Assembly: GCF_004358205.1 (NCBI RefSeq) | Contig: NZ_SMYO01000022.1 | Span: forward strand, 1 to 50,570 | Source: Bacillus salipaludis | GTDB taxonomy: Bacteria > Bacillota > Bacilli > Bacillales_B > DSM-18226 | Length of the DNA: 50,570 nt | Direction: 5' to 3' | Part shown: in pieces, positions 16,678 to 24,667 of the stretch | How positions within the stretch are numbered: the stretch's first letter is position 1 | Layout of the letters: every line of letters starts with the position of its first letter | Notes under the pieces: generated by a model | The model's database searches: none | What the model saw: the letters and a program-made list of their open reading frames with translations, nothing else | Told to the model about the DNA's origin: nothing | Position numbers and translations under genes: made by a program

Positions 16678-17769
16678 TTAATGAAATAAAGAAGTCGGCA
16701 TGGCTATACCTGTTGCTTCAAGCTGCTGATAAAATTTCGGCCTTACGCCAGTTGGTACCAAACGACCGATAATTTCCCCTTTCCGATTGATTCCTTCTTG
16801 TTTAAAGGTAAAAATCTCCTGTAATAAGATTCTATCTTCTTCCACTCCTAAAACCTCTGTAATACTAGTTATTTTTCTGGAACCATCCTTTAAACGTGAT
16901 TGATGAATAATCACATTAAGTGCTTTTGCGATTAGGTTTCGAGTAGCCCTTACCTCTAAATCCACTCTTACTATACGCACCATCGTTTCCAAACGAATAA
17001 TCATATCCCTTGGGCAATTGGAATGTCCTGCAGCCAAAGCCCCCGTGTTACTAGTATTCAGAGCTTGAAGCAAATCAAATGCTTCCTCTCCGCAAATTTC
17101 ATCAATTATAATATAGTCTGTTGCTACCTTTTCTTCTTCCTCAATATCTATCAAACGTTCACCATTCGGAATAAAATTTTTCAGAGCATTGAGAGTAGTC
17201 GATTTACCTGAACCTGTCCCACCACTGAGAAACAGATTGAGCCTGGCTTTTACGCATGCATTCAAGAAAACTGCAATATCCTCTGTTACTGTACCAAAAT
17301 TAATTAAATCATTCATTTTATAAGATTCCTTTGAAATCTTTCGAATCGTAATAGCCGGTCCATTAATTGCTAATGGCGGAATAATTGCATTCACATGCGA
17401 CCCATCGGGAAGCGTTGCATCCACCATTGGCGAACTCTCGTTAATTCTTCGCCCAAGTGGAGCTATCATTTTTTCTATTAATCTTATAACATGTTTGTTA
17501 TCCGAAAATTGGATGGGGGTTAAGATCAATTTCCCCTTCCGTTCACAGTAAACCTGATTAGGACCATTCACCATTACTTCCGAAACGTCCTGATCTAAAA
17601 GGAGTTGTCTAAGCTGGGAGAATTCCGCAAAATCGCATAGTAATCCTTGATTACAACTTGCTTTATGATTCGCATGATTGGGAGAGGATGAATTGAGTTT
17701 AACAAAAGATGCCTTTTTAGCTGCCTCACCGCCACTTTGGTTTCTTTTATTTTTATTTATTAAACCCAT
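16678..17769 (-). CDS. Orphan CpaF/TadA-type secretion ATPase, internally shortened
   Basis: The 363-residue protein is a CpaF-like ATPase of the Tad pilus/type II secretion group. The N-terminal domain is present (VSEVMVNGPNQVYCERKGK; RRINESSPMVDATLPDGSHV), and Walker A is GGTGSGKST at 183-191. After LIDIEEEE the usual segment of about 40 residues (AELxL ... RPPN ... LVRNALRMRPD) is missing. The chain continues directly as KVATDYIIIDEICGEEAFDLL, so the Walker B region is IIIDE instead of IIVGEVRG. The HANSPRD motif is HSNCPRD. No TadB, TadC or pilin gene is adjacent. It lies behind a c-di-GMP-I riboswitch and terminator. AGGGTG precedes the ATG. ATPase activity is doubtful, and a regulatory or decaying role is possible. 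Confidence 0.8.
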   Translation of the reverse strand: MGLINKNKRNQSGGEAAKKASFVKLNSSSPNHANHKASCNQGLLCDFAEFSQLRQLLLDQDVSEVMVNGPNQVYCERKGKLILTPIQFSDNKHVIRLIEKMIAPLGRRINESSPMVDATLPDGSHVNAIIPPLAINGPAITIRKISKESYKMNDLINFGTVTEDIAVFLNACVKARLNLFLSGGTGSGKSTTLNALKNFIPNGERLIDIEEEEKVATDYIIIDEICGEEAFDLLQALNTSNTGALAAGHSNCPRDMIIRLETMVRIVRVDLEVRATRNLIAKALNVIIHQSRLKDGSRKITSITEVLGVEEDRILLQEIFTFKQEGINRKGEIIGRLVPTGVRPKFYQQLEATGIAMPTSLFH

Positions 17770-17789
17770 TAATACACCCTGCCTTTCCC

Positions 17790-17826
17790 AAAAAAAATAA
17801 CCCCGCCTTTACCTAAAGGGGGGTTG
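17790..17826 (-). terminator. Riboswitch expression-platform terminator upstream of the cpaF-like gene
   Basis: On the minus strand, AACCCCCCTTT pairs with AAAGGCGGGGTT across AGGT and is followed by a run of T. It lies between the aptamer (17892-17988) and the gene start at 17769, so it is placed to abort transcription. Confidence 0.88.
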
Positions 17827-17891
17827 TAGACACAATACTCTTCAGAACATAGAGTGCCTATGCTTTCTAAAAAATATTGTGATAAAACACC

Positions 17892-17988
17892 CTGATCTTT
17901 CGGTAACTGGCTGGCATCGTGCGTAGCACCTTAGCCCCTGTAGCTTTGCGTCACTGATTTTCATCAGCTTTGCCTTTATCGAGTTCAG
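17892..17988 (-). promoter_or_regulatory. Cyclic di-GMP-I (GEMM) riboswitch aptamer
   Basis: On the minus strand the aptamer reads GGCAAA, a first hairpin (GCTGATGAAAATCAGT) with a GAAA-like loop, then GACGCAAAGCTAC, GGGGCTAAGGTGC and a second hairpin that ends GCCAGCCAGTTACCG. These are the conserved GEMM-I segments (GGCAAA, GACGCAAAGCYAC, CUAA, GGUWGC-like loop, UACCG). An outer stem pairs CTGA and TCG with CGA and TCAG. c-di-GMP binding should alter the downstream terminator. Whether it turns the gene on or off cannot be read from the sequence alone. Confidence 0.88.
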
Positions 17989-18217
17989 TGTCTTTCTTAT
18001 ACCGACTGATCTCGTAATCCCATCATAGAACGTTTTCCCCTCGGAGAATACCCAACTTTTTTCTTATTTACTAACAAAAACGATAGTTCTTTTTGACTAT
18101 CTTATCTTTTTAACGTCATAACTATTGATTACTTTTGTAGAAAAATGGACTTTCATCCTATATCACTAGAAAGAAAAATCCCCCTGCCTGAATCAGCAAG
18201 AGGATTTAAACCTATAT

Positions 18218-18613
18218 TTATTCATCCGAATCTGGACTGTTAACCATGATTCCGGCAACTTGTGTTAAACGGTCATAGAATGCTAATCCGGCCGGATTTT
18301 GATCCAGACCAATTTCCTGAAATGCCTCCCACATACAACGGAGCCAAGCCCTTGCCCTTTTAGGTGTCACTTCAAATGGCAGATGCCGATCACGCATCGC
18401 CGGTGGTCCAAATTCCTGGCTGTATAGCGCTGGCCCGCCTAAGAACTGCGGCAAAAACATGCGCTGTTTTCTCATAATTTCACTCATATCGCCCTCAAAT
18501 AATGGCCTTAAATCTTTATCATCATATACACGTGGATAAAAGGCATTAACAAGCTGATCAATTGTTTCTTGTCCGCCAATTTCATTATAAAGCGTCTTAA
18601 ATTGATAATTCAT
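18218..18613 (-). CDS. yjbI: Group II truncated hemoglobin (YjbI-like)
   Basis: The 131-residue protein has the group II truncated globin pattern: YNEIGGQETIDQLVNAFYPRV at the start, MFLPQFLGGPALYSQEFGPP, then RDRHLPFEV containing the proximal His. C-terminal WLRCMWEAFQEIG holds the aromatic distal-pocket helix. In Bacillus YjbI is a heme protein linked to oxidant handling. A GTG at 18622 extends the frame, but GGTGA fits the ATG at 18613. Strongly acidic C-terminus. A lone gene. Confidence 0.9.
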   Translation of the reverse strand: MNYQFKTLYNEIGGQETIDQLVNAFYPRVYDDKDLRPLFEGDMSEIMRKQRMFLPQFLGGPALYSQEFGPPAMRDRHLPFEVTPKRARAWLRCMWEAFQEIGLDQNPAGLAFYDRLTQVAGIMVNSPDSDE

Positions 18614-18740
18614 TTTCTTCACCCACTTTAATATTTACTATTTTTATAATTATAAACTTAAATTAAGAATAGTTTTGTGATTCATATCACACAAAAACAG
18701 CTTGTAATTTTTAGGGCCTACATTTTTTGGGCGAATGAAT

Positions 18741-18768
18741 CACATTATATCCGCCTATACATATGATA
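18741..18768 (+). promoter_or_regulatory. Sigma-K-like promoter of the gerP operon
   Basis: CATATGATA at 18760-18768 fits the sigma-K -10 consensus CATANNNTA. CACA at 18741-18744 gives the AC-type -35 at a 15-base gap. This is the mother-cell, late-sporulation class expected for gerP. The GerE input known in other species is not clearly visible here. Confidence 0.7.
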
Positions 18769-18801
18769 AGTAAAGAAACTTATAAAAAAGGGTGTTGATT
18801 T

Positions 18802-19023
18802 ATGCCGGCCATTGTTGGAGTTGCTCAGGTCATTACACTGGGGAACAGTTCAGTTTTTCACATTGGAGATGTTTATAAAATTATGCCCTTTGCTGCTGCT
18901 AAAACATTCTCTGGAGCAGGTTCCTTTAACACTGGGGAACGTTTAAACGTCCATAACAATTTAAGTTCCACTAATACAACGGATCCAGACATGATTGATC
19001 AAGCAAATGCCTTTAATATGTAA
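18802..19023 (+). CDS. gerPA: Spore germination protein GerPA
   Basis: The 73-residue protein matches GerPA: MPAIVGVAQVITLGNSSVF opening, FHIGDVYKI, then a GAGSFNTGE motif. GerP proteins act at the spore coat and let germinants reach their receptors. AAGGGTG precedes the ATG. First gene of a complete six-gene operon. GerPA and GerPF share the MPAI opening and the FNTG segment. Confidence 0.93.
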   Translation: MPAIVGVAQVITLGNSSVFHIGDVYKIMPFAAAKTFSGAGSFNTGERLNVHNNLSSTNTTDPDMIDQANAFNM

Positions 19024-19040
19024 TGAATGGGTGATCTAGA

Positions 19041-19289
19041 ATGAATTTTTACATCCAGCAGTCCATTCAAATTAATTTTATCAAAATTGGCGGGATTACC
19101 AATTCCTCTGTCCTGCAAATTGGCAGTGCTGGTATCATTAAACCGGCCGCTTATTTGTACAACACTGGCGGGTTTACAGGACCGGCACCGCAAGCTATCA
19201 AGCCCGGTGAAGTTCTCCAAACGCCACAGTCCTCACAAATTCTGGCACCGGCTGTTCCATTGCAGGCACCGGTAAGAATGGATGAGTAA
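19041..19289 (+). CDS. gerPB: Spore germination protein GerPB
   Basis: The 82-residue protein opens MNFYIQQSIQINFIKIGGI and carries SSVLQIGSAGIIKPAAYLYN, as in GerPB. The C-terminal half is Pro/Gln-rich and probably extended. GGGTGA stands before the ATG. The intergenic gap to gerPA is 17 bases. Confidence 0.9.
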   Translation: MNFYIQQSIQINFIKIGGITNSSVLQIGSAGIIKPAAYLYNTGGFTGPAPQAIKPGEVLQTPQSSQILAPAVPLQAPVRMDE

Positions 19290-19382
19290 ATTCCCCGTTA
19301 TCAAAAATAATTAGCATGTCTCAGGTCGTTCCGCATATATATTTATTTAGGATAGGGAGACGACTAGACGGGGTGATTTTAA

Positions 19383-20000
19383 ATGTATCAGGATTTATAC
19401 CAATATCTTCAGTGGCTGCTGTCAAACATTCAAACACAGGAAAAAAGGATTGCTGCATTAGAACAGGCTTTGCAGAAAATGCAGAACGATTTAAAGCAAA
19501 TAGGAGAAAAGCCAACGATTCATGTTGATACAATTGAATATAAATTTGATCAGTTAAAGGTTGAAACTCTTGAAGGCACGCTTTCGATTGGCCTTAATCC
19601 TAATGATTTATCCGGTATTGAGGATTTTGCGATACAAGGTCAATCATTAAATACCCCAATTTCTCCAAAGGACCAAATGCAGCGGTCAATGAAAATTGAA
19701 GAGGCGATTTATCGTTATTTGGAAATAGATTTACCACAAATAATTGAGGATACCGAAAAACAATTAAGACTCCAGCCAAATGAGTCCTATTTAGCTTTCA
19801 TCAAACAGGATATAATCAAACAGCTTCCCAATAGAATTGAATATCATTTAAAATCCATTCCTGTAAATGAACAATCAGAGGAAAATAAAACGTTAGTGGA
19901 AAATCGAATTATAGAATTACTGAAACAGGAAATTCATAATGGTGTTTATACCTTTTTCAATAATTTACCAGATAATGTGAAAGGAATGAATATCGAATGA
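19383..20000 (+). CDS. gerPC: Spore germination protein GerPC
   Basis: The 205-residue protein starts with a coiled-coil segment (MYQDLYQYLQWLLSNIQTQ, then heptad-like ALEQALQKMQNDLKQI) and continues with IHVDTIEYKFDQLKVETLEG, which is typical of GerPC. The largest GerP protein, needed for coat permeability. GGGGTGA precedes the ATG. The stop codon overlaps the start of gerPD by four bases (ATGA). Confidence 0.92.
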   Translation: MYQDLYQYLQWLLSNIQTQEKRIAALEQALQKMQNDLKQIGEKPTIHVDTIEYKFDQLKVETLEGTLSIGLNPNDLSGIEDFAIQGQSLNTPISPKDQMQRSMKIEEAIYRYLEIDLPQIIEDTEKQLRLQPNESYLAFIKQDIIKQLPNRIEYHLKSIPVNEQSEENKTLVENRIIELLKQEIHNGVYTFFNNLPDNVKGMNIE

Positions 20001-20203
20001 TCCTTGAAGTTTATAACCGTGAGCTGGTAGTAGGAAACATTCAAATTACTGGTGTAGCCAGTTCTTCTTTAGTCCTTGTGGGTGATACCCAAACGATTCA
20101 ATTGGCCTCAGCTTTCGACACTCCTGCTGAATCATTAATTATCGGACCATTTGTTCCGCTAGAACCGGATGTGACCCCTGGTTATGCTACAACGAACATC
20201 TAA
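19997..20203 (+). CDS. gerPD: Spore germination protein GerPD
   Basis: The 68-residue protein (NRELVVGNIQITGVASSSLV, then VGDTQTIQLASAFDTPAE) matches GerPD. It overlaps gerPC by four bases (ATGA) and gerPE by 20 bases, so translation is coupled. Confidence 0.9.
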   Translation: MILEVYNRELVVGNIQITGVASSSLVLVGDTQTIQLASAFDTPAESLIIGPFVPLEPDVTPGYATTNI

Positions 20204-20573
20204 TGTTGACCGATTAAATGTAATGGTCCTATCCTACTCCTCGATTATTCAGCTTGGGGATTCCTGCATCGTTAATGGATTTTCCCGCGCCATCGCAGTT
20301 CAAAGAGAAGCTGAAATATTCTACGGAAATGAGGGAAATTTCCCAACCTATATGATTTTTAAAAAACCTATTCCATTACCGCCTATCGACGAAGCCATTT
20401 CATTTATACCTCACAATCCAAAACCAATAATTAAAGTGAAAAATATTGATATTATCGGTATTTCATCATCCTCGATTTTACATGTAGGAAACAGTAGAAA
20501 TATTTCAATGGAGGCTAGGGTAAAACATATTCGGCAAGAACTCCCCTTTGGGCATGAGCAGGATATGCAATAG
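20184..20573 (+). CDS. gerPE: Spore germination protein GerPE
   Basis: The 129-residue protein (RTSNVDRLNVMVLSYSSIIQ, then LGDS and FYGNEGNFP) matches GerPE. It contains two SSS(I/L)xxxG-type GerP repeats: SYSSIIQLGDS near residue 17 and ISSSSILHVGNS near 100. The start lies inside the end of gerPD. Confidence 0.9.
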   Translation: MLQRTSNVDRLNVMVLSYSSIIQLGDSCIVNGFSRAIAVQREAEIFYGNEGNFPTYMIFKKPIPLPPIDEAISFIPHNPKPIIKVKNIDIIGISSSSILHVGNSRNISMEARVKHIRQELPFGHEQDMQ

Positions 20574-20618
20574 CCGCATATGTTACCTTAGACATTTTTA
20601 TGGTAAAGGATGTTTTTG

Positions 20619-20837
20619 ATGCCAGCAATTATTGGCCCTGTACAAATCGTTACGGTAAGTGGAGGAATTGTTCAATTTGGTGATACGTTTTATATTTCGC
20701 CAAAAAGCACTGCAAAAGCTAATGGAGGCTCTGGGGGATTTAATACCGGTGGAATTGTTGTTACCAACAACGCTATCAGTGGAACAAATGTATTGGATAC
20801 CGATCTAATTGATCAGCCCATTGTTGGAAACAATTAA
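20619..20837 (+). CDS. gerPF: Spore germination protein GerPF
   Basis: The 72-residue protein opens MPAIIGPVQIVTVSGGIVQF and has FGDTFYISPKSTAKA, as in GerPF. An ATG three codons earlier is open, but AAAGGATG sits just before this start. It closes the operon before a strong shared terminator. Confidence 0.92.
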   Translation: MPAIIGPVQIVTVSGGIVQFGDTFYISPKSTAKANGGSGGFNTGGIVVTNNAISGTNVLDTDLIDQPIVGNN

Positions 20838-20878
20838 AAAACGACATAAACCTATGAACTGGTTTATGTCGTTTTTTT
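20836..20878. terminator. Bidirectional terminator between gerPF and addA
   Basis: AACGACATAAACC pairs perfectly with GGTTTATGTCGTT, followed by seven T on the plus strand and preceded by A on the other side. Confidence 0.92.
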
Positions 20879-20881
20879 AGT

Positions 20882-23800
20882 TTATCGCGTATTATCCAAA
20901 TTTAACATATGGGCACCATCGAAGAAAAACAAATAGCGTTCATTCACTTTTCTTTTCCAAATTTGCTCAATTGCCTTTGTATATAAATTAATCTGCACTT
21001 TATAACGTTCATGAAGTATTGGTTTTGCCTGCTCAAACCCGCCTTTATATCGGTCCGTTATTCCATCTGATTTGTAATCAATCAGTACCAGCCCTTGGTC
21101 ATCTTCAAATATACAATCAATAATCCCTTGAACAAAGATTGATTCTGTATCGTCTTTCCAATTGATGTATACCTCTTCTGCAGGGAGTGATATGGTAAAA
21201 GGAACTTCACGGTAAATCTCTTTCGCAGCGCACAGCCTTTTCCCCAATTCCGATGTAAAAAATTGAACAATTAACCGGGCATCGATTACCTGTGCTTGTT
21301 CAACTGTCAATAATTCATTCACGACCATATTATTTATTTGTGCTTGGATCGACTCAACACTGACTGGTTTTGTTAAATCAACATGCTGCATCACCATATG
21401 AAGAGCTGTACCACGCTCCGCAGGGGTCAATTGTTTTTCTTGCATAAACTTCGGCCGCTTTAAAATCGGCTTGTTAAACCTTCGAATAAGGTCGGTACCA
21501 CTCTGCTCATCCGAAATCTCCCTTTGCCGTTTCATTTCTGAAACGGATTGTTTTGAACGATTGGCCACAGCATCCCGGTGGATATATTCCCATGTCAACC
21601 GATCCTGTATTTCTCCAGCATAGGGTGAATCAACCAACACGGACTTGGACAATCTTACTAAATCTAAATTGTCATCTTGCTCACCCTCATTGCCTATTTC
21701 TTGATTTTTAAGAATTTCACTCGTCAAAATGGAAATCTCCCATGCCGAAGGATGGCACATAATTTCACTGGAAGTTTGCAAGTCCTTATTTTCAGAGACT
21801 CTTAAATCTGCACAATCCTGATGCCGAACCAATGCTGGACCAATCCAATCCATATAACAGTAAGCAGATGCCCTTTCATAGTCCTTTAAAAGCCATTCCT
21901 GATTTGTCGCCCCATCATTCCATTGGTCTATTTTTTTACCGGCATCATTTACTGTACCAAGTAAATATAGTTTTTCCTTTGCCCGCGTTAAAGCAACATA
22001 CAATACGCGCATTTCCTCCGCAAGCATTTCCATTTTCTTTTTTCTCTTAAAAGCCATTTGCGGCAAGGACGGGAAGGTAATTCTTTTTTCTACATTTACA
22101 TATTTGGCAGCAAATCCATACTCCTTATCAAGCATATAGGAATTTCGAATATCCGACATATTAAAATTACGGGACATCCCTGCAACAAATACAACCGGAA
22201 ATTCAAGACCTTTACTGCTATGGATGGTCATAACCCGAACAACATCTTCCTGCTCTCCAAGCGCTCTTGCCGCCCCCAGGTCATCTCCGCGTTCAATCAT
22301 CCTTTCGATAAACCGTAAAAACCTGAATAATCCTCTGAAGGAGGTTTGTTCGTACTGCCGGGCCCGATCATATAAAGCGTTCAAGTTCGCCTGACGCTGT
22401 TTGCCGCCTGGTAATCCTCCTACAAAGTCATAAAAATAGGTATCTCGGTAAAGCTGCCAGATCAGTTCTGAAAGTGCTCCTTTTCTGGCTGTCACCCGCC
22501 ATTCATTCAATAACTCAGAAAAACGACGGACTTTTTTGAAAAACACTTCGGTATTTTCGGCCTCCGTACTCCTCGAAAACGCACGAACTGCATCCCAAAA
22601 GGACCCTCTTTTTTTATGAATTCGAATTTTGGCAAGCTCTTCTTCATTTAGCCCGACAATGGGAGAACGAAGAACAGACGCCAAAGGGATATCCTGATAG
22701 GGATTGTCGATTACACGAAGCAATGACAGCATGATCGCGATTTCGGTTGCTTCAAAGTAGCCTGATGATAAATTTGCATAAATGGGTATTCCCTGCTGCT
22801 TGAACTCTTCAAGAATTTGCGGCGCCCATGTCATCGACCTGAGCAAAATGACAATATCCCGATACATAAGAGGACGGCTGGTTTTTGTTTTAGTTTGATA
22901 TACCTGTCTGCCACTAGAGACTAATGCCTTAATTTTCGAAGCCATCACTCTTGCTTCAAGCTGTGACTTTTCTAAATCAACCGCATCAAACTCAGCCTCC
23001 GGTGTATCTCCTTCATCCTCTGTACCATGGGTTTCTTTCTGCTCTTTATTTAAATCTACAAGCAATAGCTCTACCGGATAAGGCTCCTCCTCAGGATAAG
23101 GGGCACCATTACGGAGTTCAGCCGCTTCATCATATTCAATTTCCCCAACCTTTACTCCCATGATTTGTTTGAATAAAAAATTCGTTCCATCTAAAACTTC
23201 TTTTCGGCTTCTAAAATTTCGGGCTAGGTCAATTTTAAGGCCCGATAATTCTCCATCATGGCGAAATCGATTATATTTTCCTAAGAATAAATTGGGTTCC
23301 GCAAGTCGAAAACGATAAATAGATTGTTTGACATCCCCAACCATGAACAAATTGCCGTTTAGTTCATTTTCGTTTGCCACCAGCTTTAAGATCGTTTCCT
23401 GAACCATATTCGTGTCCTGGTATTCATCGACAAATATTTCTTTAAAATGCTTTTTGTAGGCTAAAGCAGCACTTGACGGGAGAAATTCACCTTCATTGGT
23501 AATTACCCCAGTGAGAATTCGCAGACAATTATGCTCTAAATCGGCATAATCTACTAGTCCTTTTTCCTTTTTCTCTTTCTCGAACCGTTCTGAAAAGTCA
23601 CTTACCAAACGAATAAGTGTATCAATCAGCGGATACATTTCCTCCATATCACGCAAGAAACTTTCAGGCTTTCTCGAAAAAAGTTCATCCTTTAAATCAG
23701 TCAGCTTTTTCTTCGCTTTGTCCCGTAGTTTTTGGGCTTTTTCGGTTAAATCTTTATTATATTCGTCCCCTTTAACTGGCTTAGCTCTGGAAAAAGACCA

Positions 23801-24667
23801 GGCCTGCATGGCGTTGTAAAGCGTTTGCCATGAATCTCGATTCGCCGATATAAGCGTATCAATAACATTTAAATCATCTAAAAAGTTTTCTGACCTAGGG
23901 TGTGGACCGCCTGGCTGTTTTGCGATTTCCAAACAACTCATAATCATTTCCTTAGCAGCCTCTAGCTGCAATTCAATATCATAAAGAAGCGGCCCAATAA
24001 ATGGTAAATTTTCAATTGTCGTTATCGATGTGACATCGTACATTTTAAGAATCGATTCCAAATACTTTTCCGGTTCCGGGTTCGAACGTGCAAAATCATA
24101 AATGGAGCGGACAATATCCATTAAGGCAGCGTCGTTCCGATCGTTCGTAAACGAATCAACCAGGGTAAAAAATGCCTCATTTTCCGGCTTTCCATATTGT
24201 TCTTCAAACAATTCATCCATGACTTCATCTCTAATTAATTGAGCTTCAGTCTCATCCGCGATCCGGAACCCTGGGTCAACATCGATTAAATAATAATACT
24301 TGCGGATTACTTCCATACAAAAGGAGTGCAGCGTAGAAATAGACGCTTTATTTAATAAACTAAGCTGTTTTCTTAAATGTCTTGATTCCGGATCATGGTC
24401 AATAGCTTTCTCTAATGCTTCACCAATACGATGGCGCATTTCTGCCGCTGAAGCATTTGTGAAAGTAACCACCAGCAATTCATCCACATCGATTGGGTCA
24501 TCTGTCGAAAGGATCTTTTGAATGATTCGCTCAACAAGGACTGCAGTTTTCCCCGATCCTGCTGCTGCTGCAACAAGTATATCCTTATTTTTCGCCATGA
24601 TCGCCTTCCATTGATCTTCTGTCCAGGTTGCCCCTTCCGGCATAGGCGGGATCATTAATTTACTCAT
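20882..24667 (-). CDS. addA: ATP-dependent helicase/nuclease AddA
   Basis: The 1261-residue protein is the UvrD-type helicase/nuclease subunit of AddAB. Walker A (AAAAGSGKTA near 40), the DEYQDTN helicase motif and the C-terminal nuclease motif (GIIDCIFEDDQGLVLIDYKSD) with the catalytic Asp and Lys are present. AddAB processes double-strand DNA ends for RecA loading. The frame opens from a TTG at 24688, but AAAGGAG fits the ATG at 24667. It overlaps addB by eight bases. In B. subtilis sbcDC follows. Here gerP follows instead. Confidence 0.96.
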   Translation of the reverse strand: MSKLMIPPMPEGATWTEDQWKAIMAKNKDILVAAAAGSGKTAVLVERIIQKILSTDDPIDVDELLVVTFTNASAAEMRHRIGEALEKAIDHDPESRHLRKQLSLLNKASISTLHSFCMEVIRKYYYLIDVDPGFRIADETEAQLIRDEVMDELFEEQYGKPENEAFFTLVDSFTNDRNDAALMDIVRSIYDFARSNPEPEKYLESILKMYDVTSITTIENLPFIGPLLYDIELQLEAAKEMIMSCLEIAKQPGGPHPRSENFLDDLNVIDTLISANRDSWQTLYNAMQAWSFSRAKPVKGDEYNKDLTEKAQKLRDKAKKKLTDLKDELFSRKPESFLRDMEEMYPLIDTLIRLVSDFSERFEKEKKEKGLVDYADLEHNCLRILTGVITNEGEFLPSSAALAYKKHFKEIFVDEYQDTNMVQETILKLVANENELNGNLFMVGDVKQSIYRFRLAEPNLFLGKYNRFRHDGELSGLKIDLARNFRSRKEVLDGTNFLFKQIMGVKVGEIEYDEAAELRNGAPYPEEEPYPVELLLVDLNKEQKETHGTEDEGDTPEAEFDAVDLEKSQLEARVMASKIKALVSSGRQVYQTKTKTSRPLMYRDIVILLRSMTWAPQILEEFKQQGIPIYANLSSGYFEATEIAIMLSLLRVIDNPYQDIPLASVLRSPIVGLNEEELAKIRIHKKRGSFWDAVRAFSRSTEAENTEVFFKKVRRFSELLNEWRVTARKGALSELIWQLYRDTYFYDFVGGLPGGKQRQANLNALYDRARQYEQTSFRGLFRFLRFIERMIERGDDLGAARALGEQEDVVRVMTIHSSKGLEFPVVFVAGMSRNFNMSDIRNSYMLDKEYGFAAKYVNVEKRITFPSLPQMAFKRKKKMEMLAEEMRVLYVALTRAKEKLYLLGTVNDAGKKIDQWNDGATNQEWLLKDYERASAYCYMDWIGPALVRHQDCADLRVSENKDLQTSSEIMCHPSAWEISILTSEILKNQEIGNEGEQDDNLDLVRLSKSVLVDSPYAGEIQDRLTWEYIHRDAVANRSKQSVSEMKRQREISDEQSGTDLIRRFNKPILKRPKFMQEKQLTPAERGTALHMVMQHVDLTKPVSVESIQAQINNMVVNELLTVEQAQVIDARLIVQFFTSELGKRLCAAKEIYREVPFTISLPAEEVYINWKDDTESIFVQGIIDCIFEDDQGLVLIDYKSDGITDRYKGGFEQAKPILHERYKVQINLYTKAIEQIWKRKVNERYLFFFDGAHMLNLDNTR

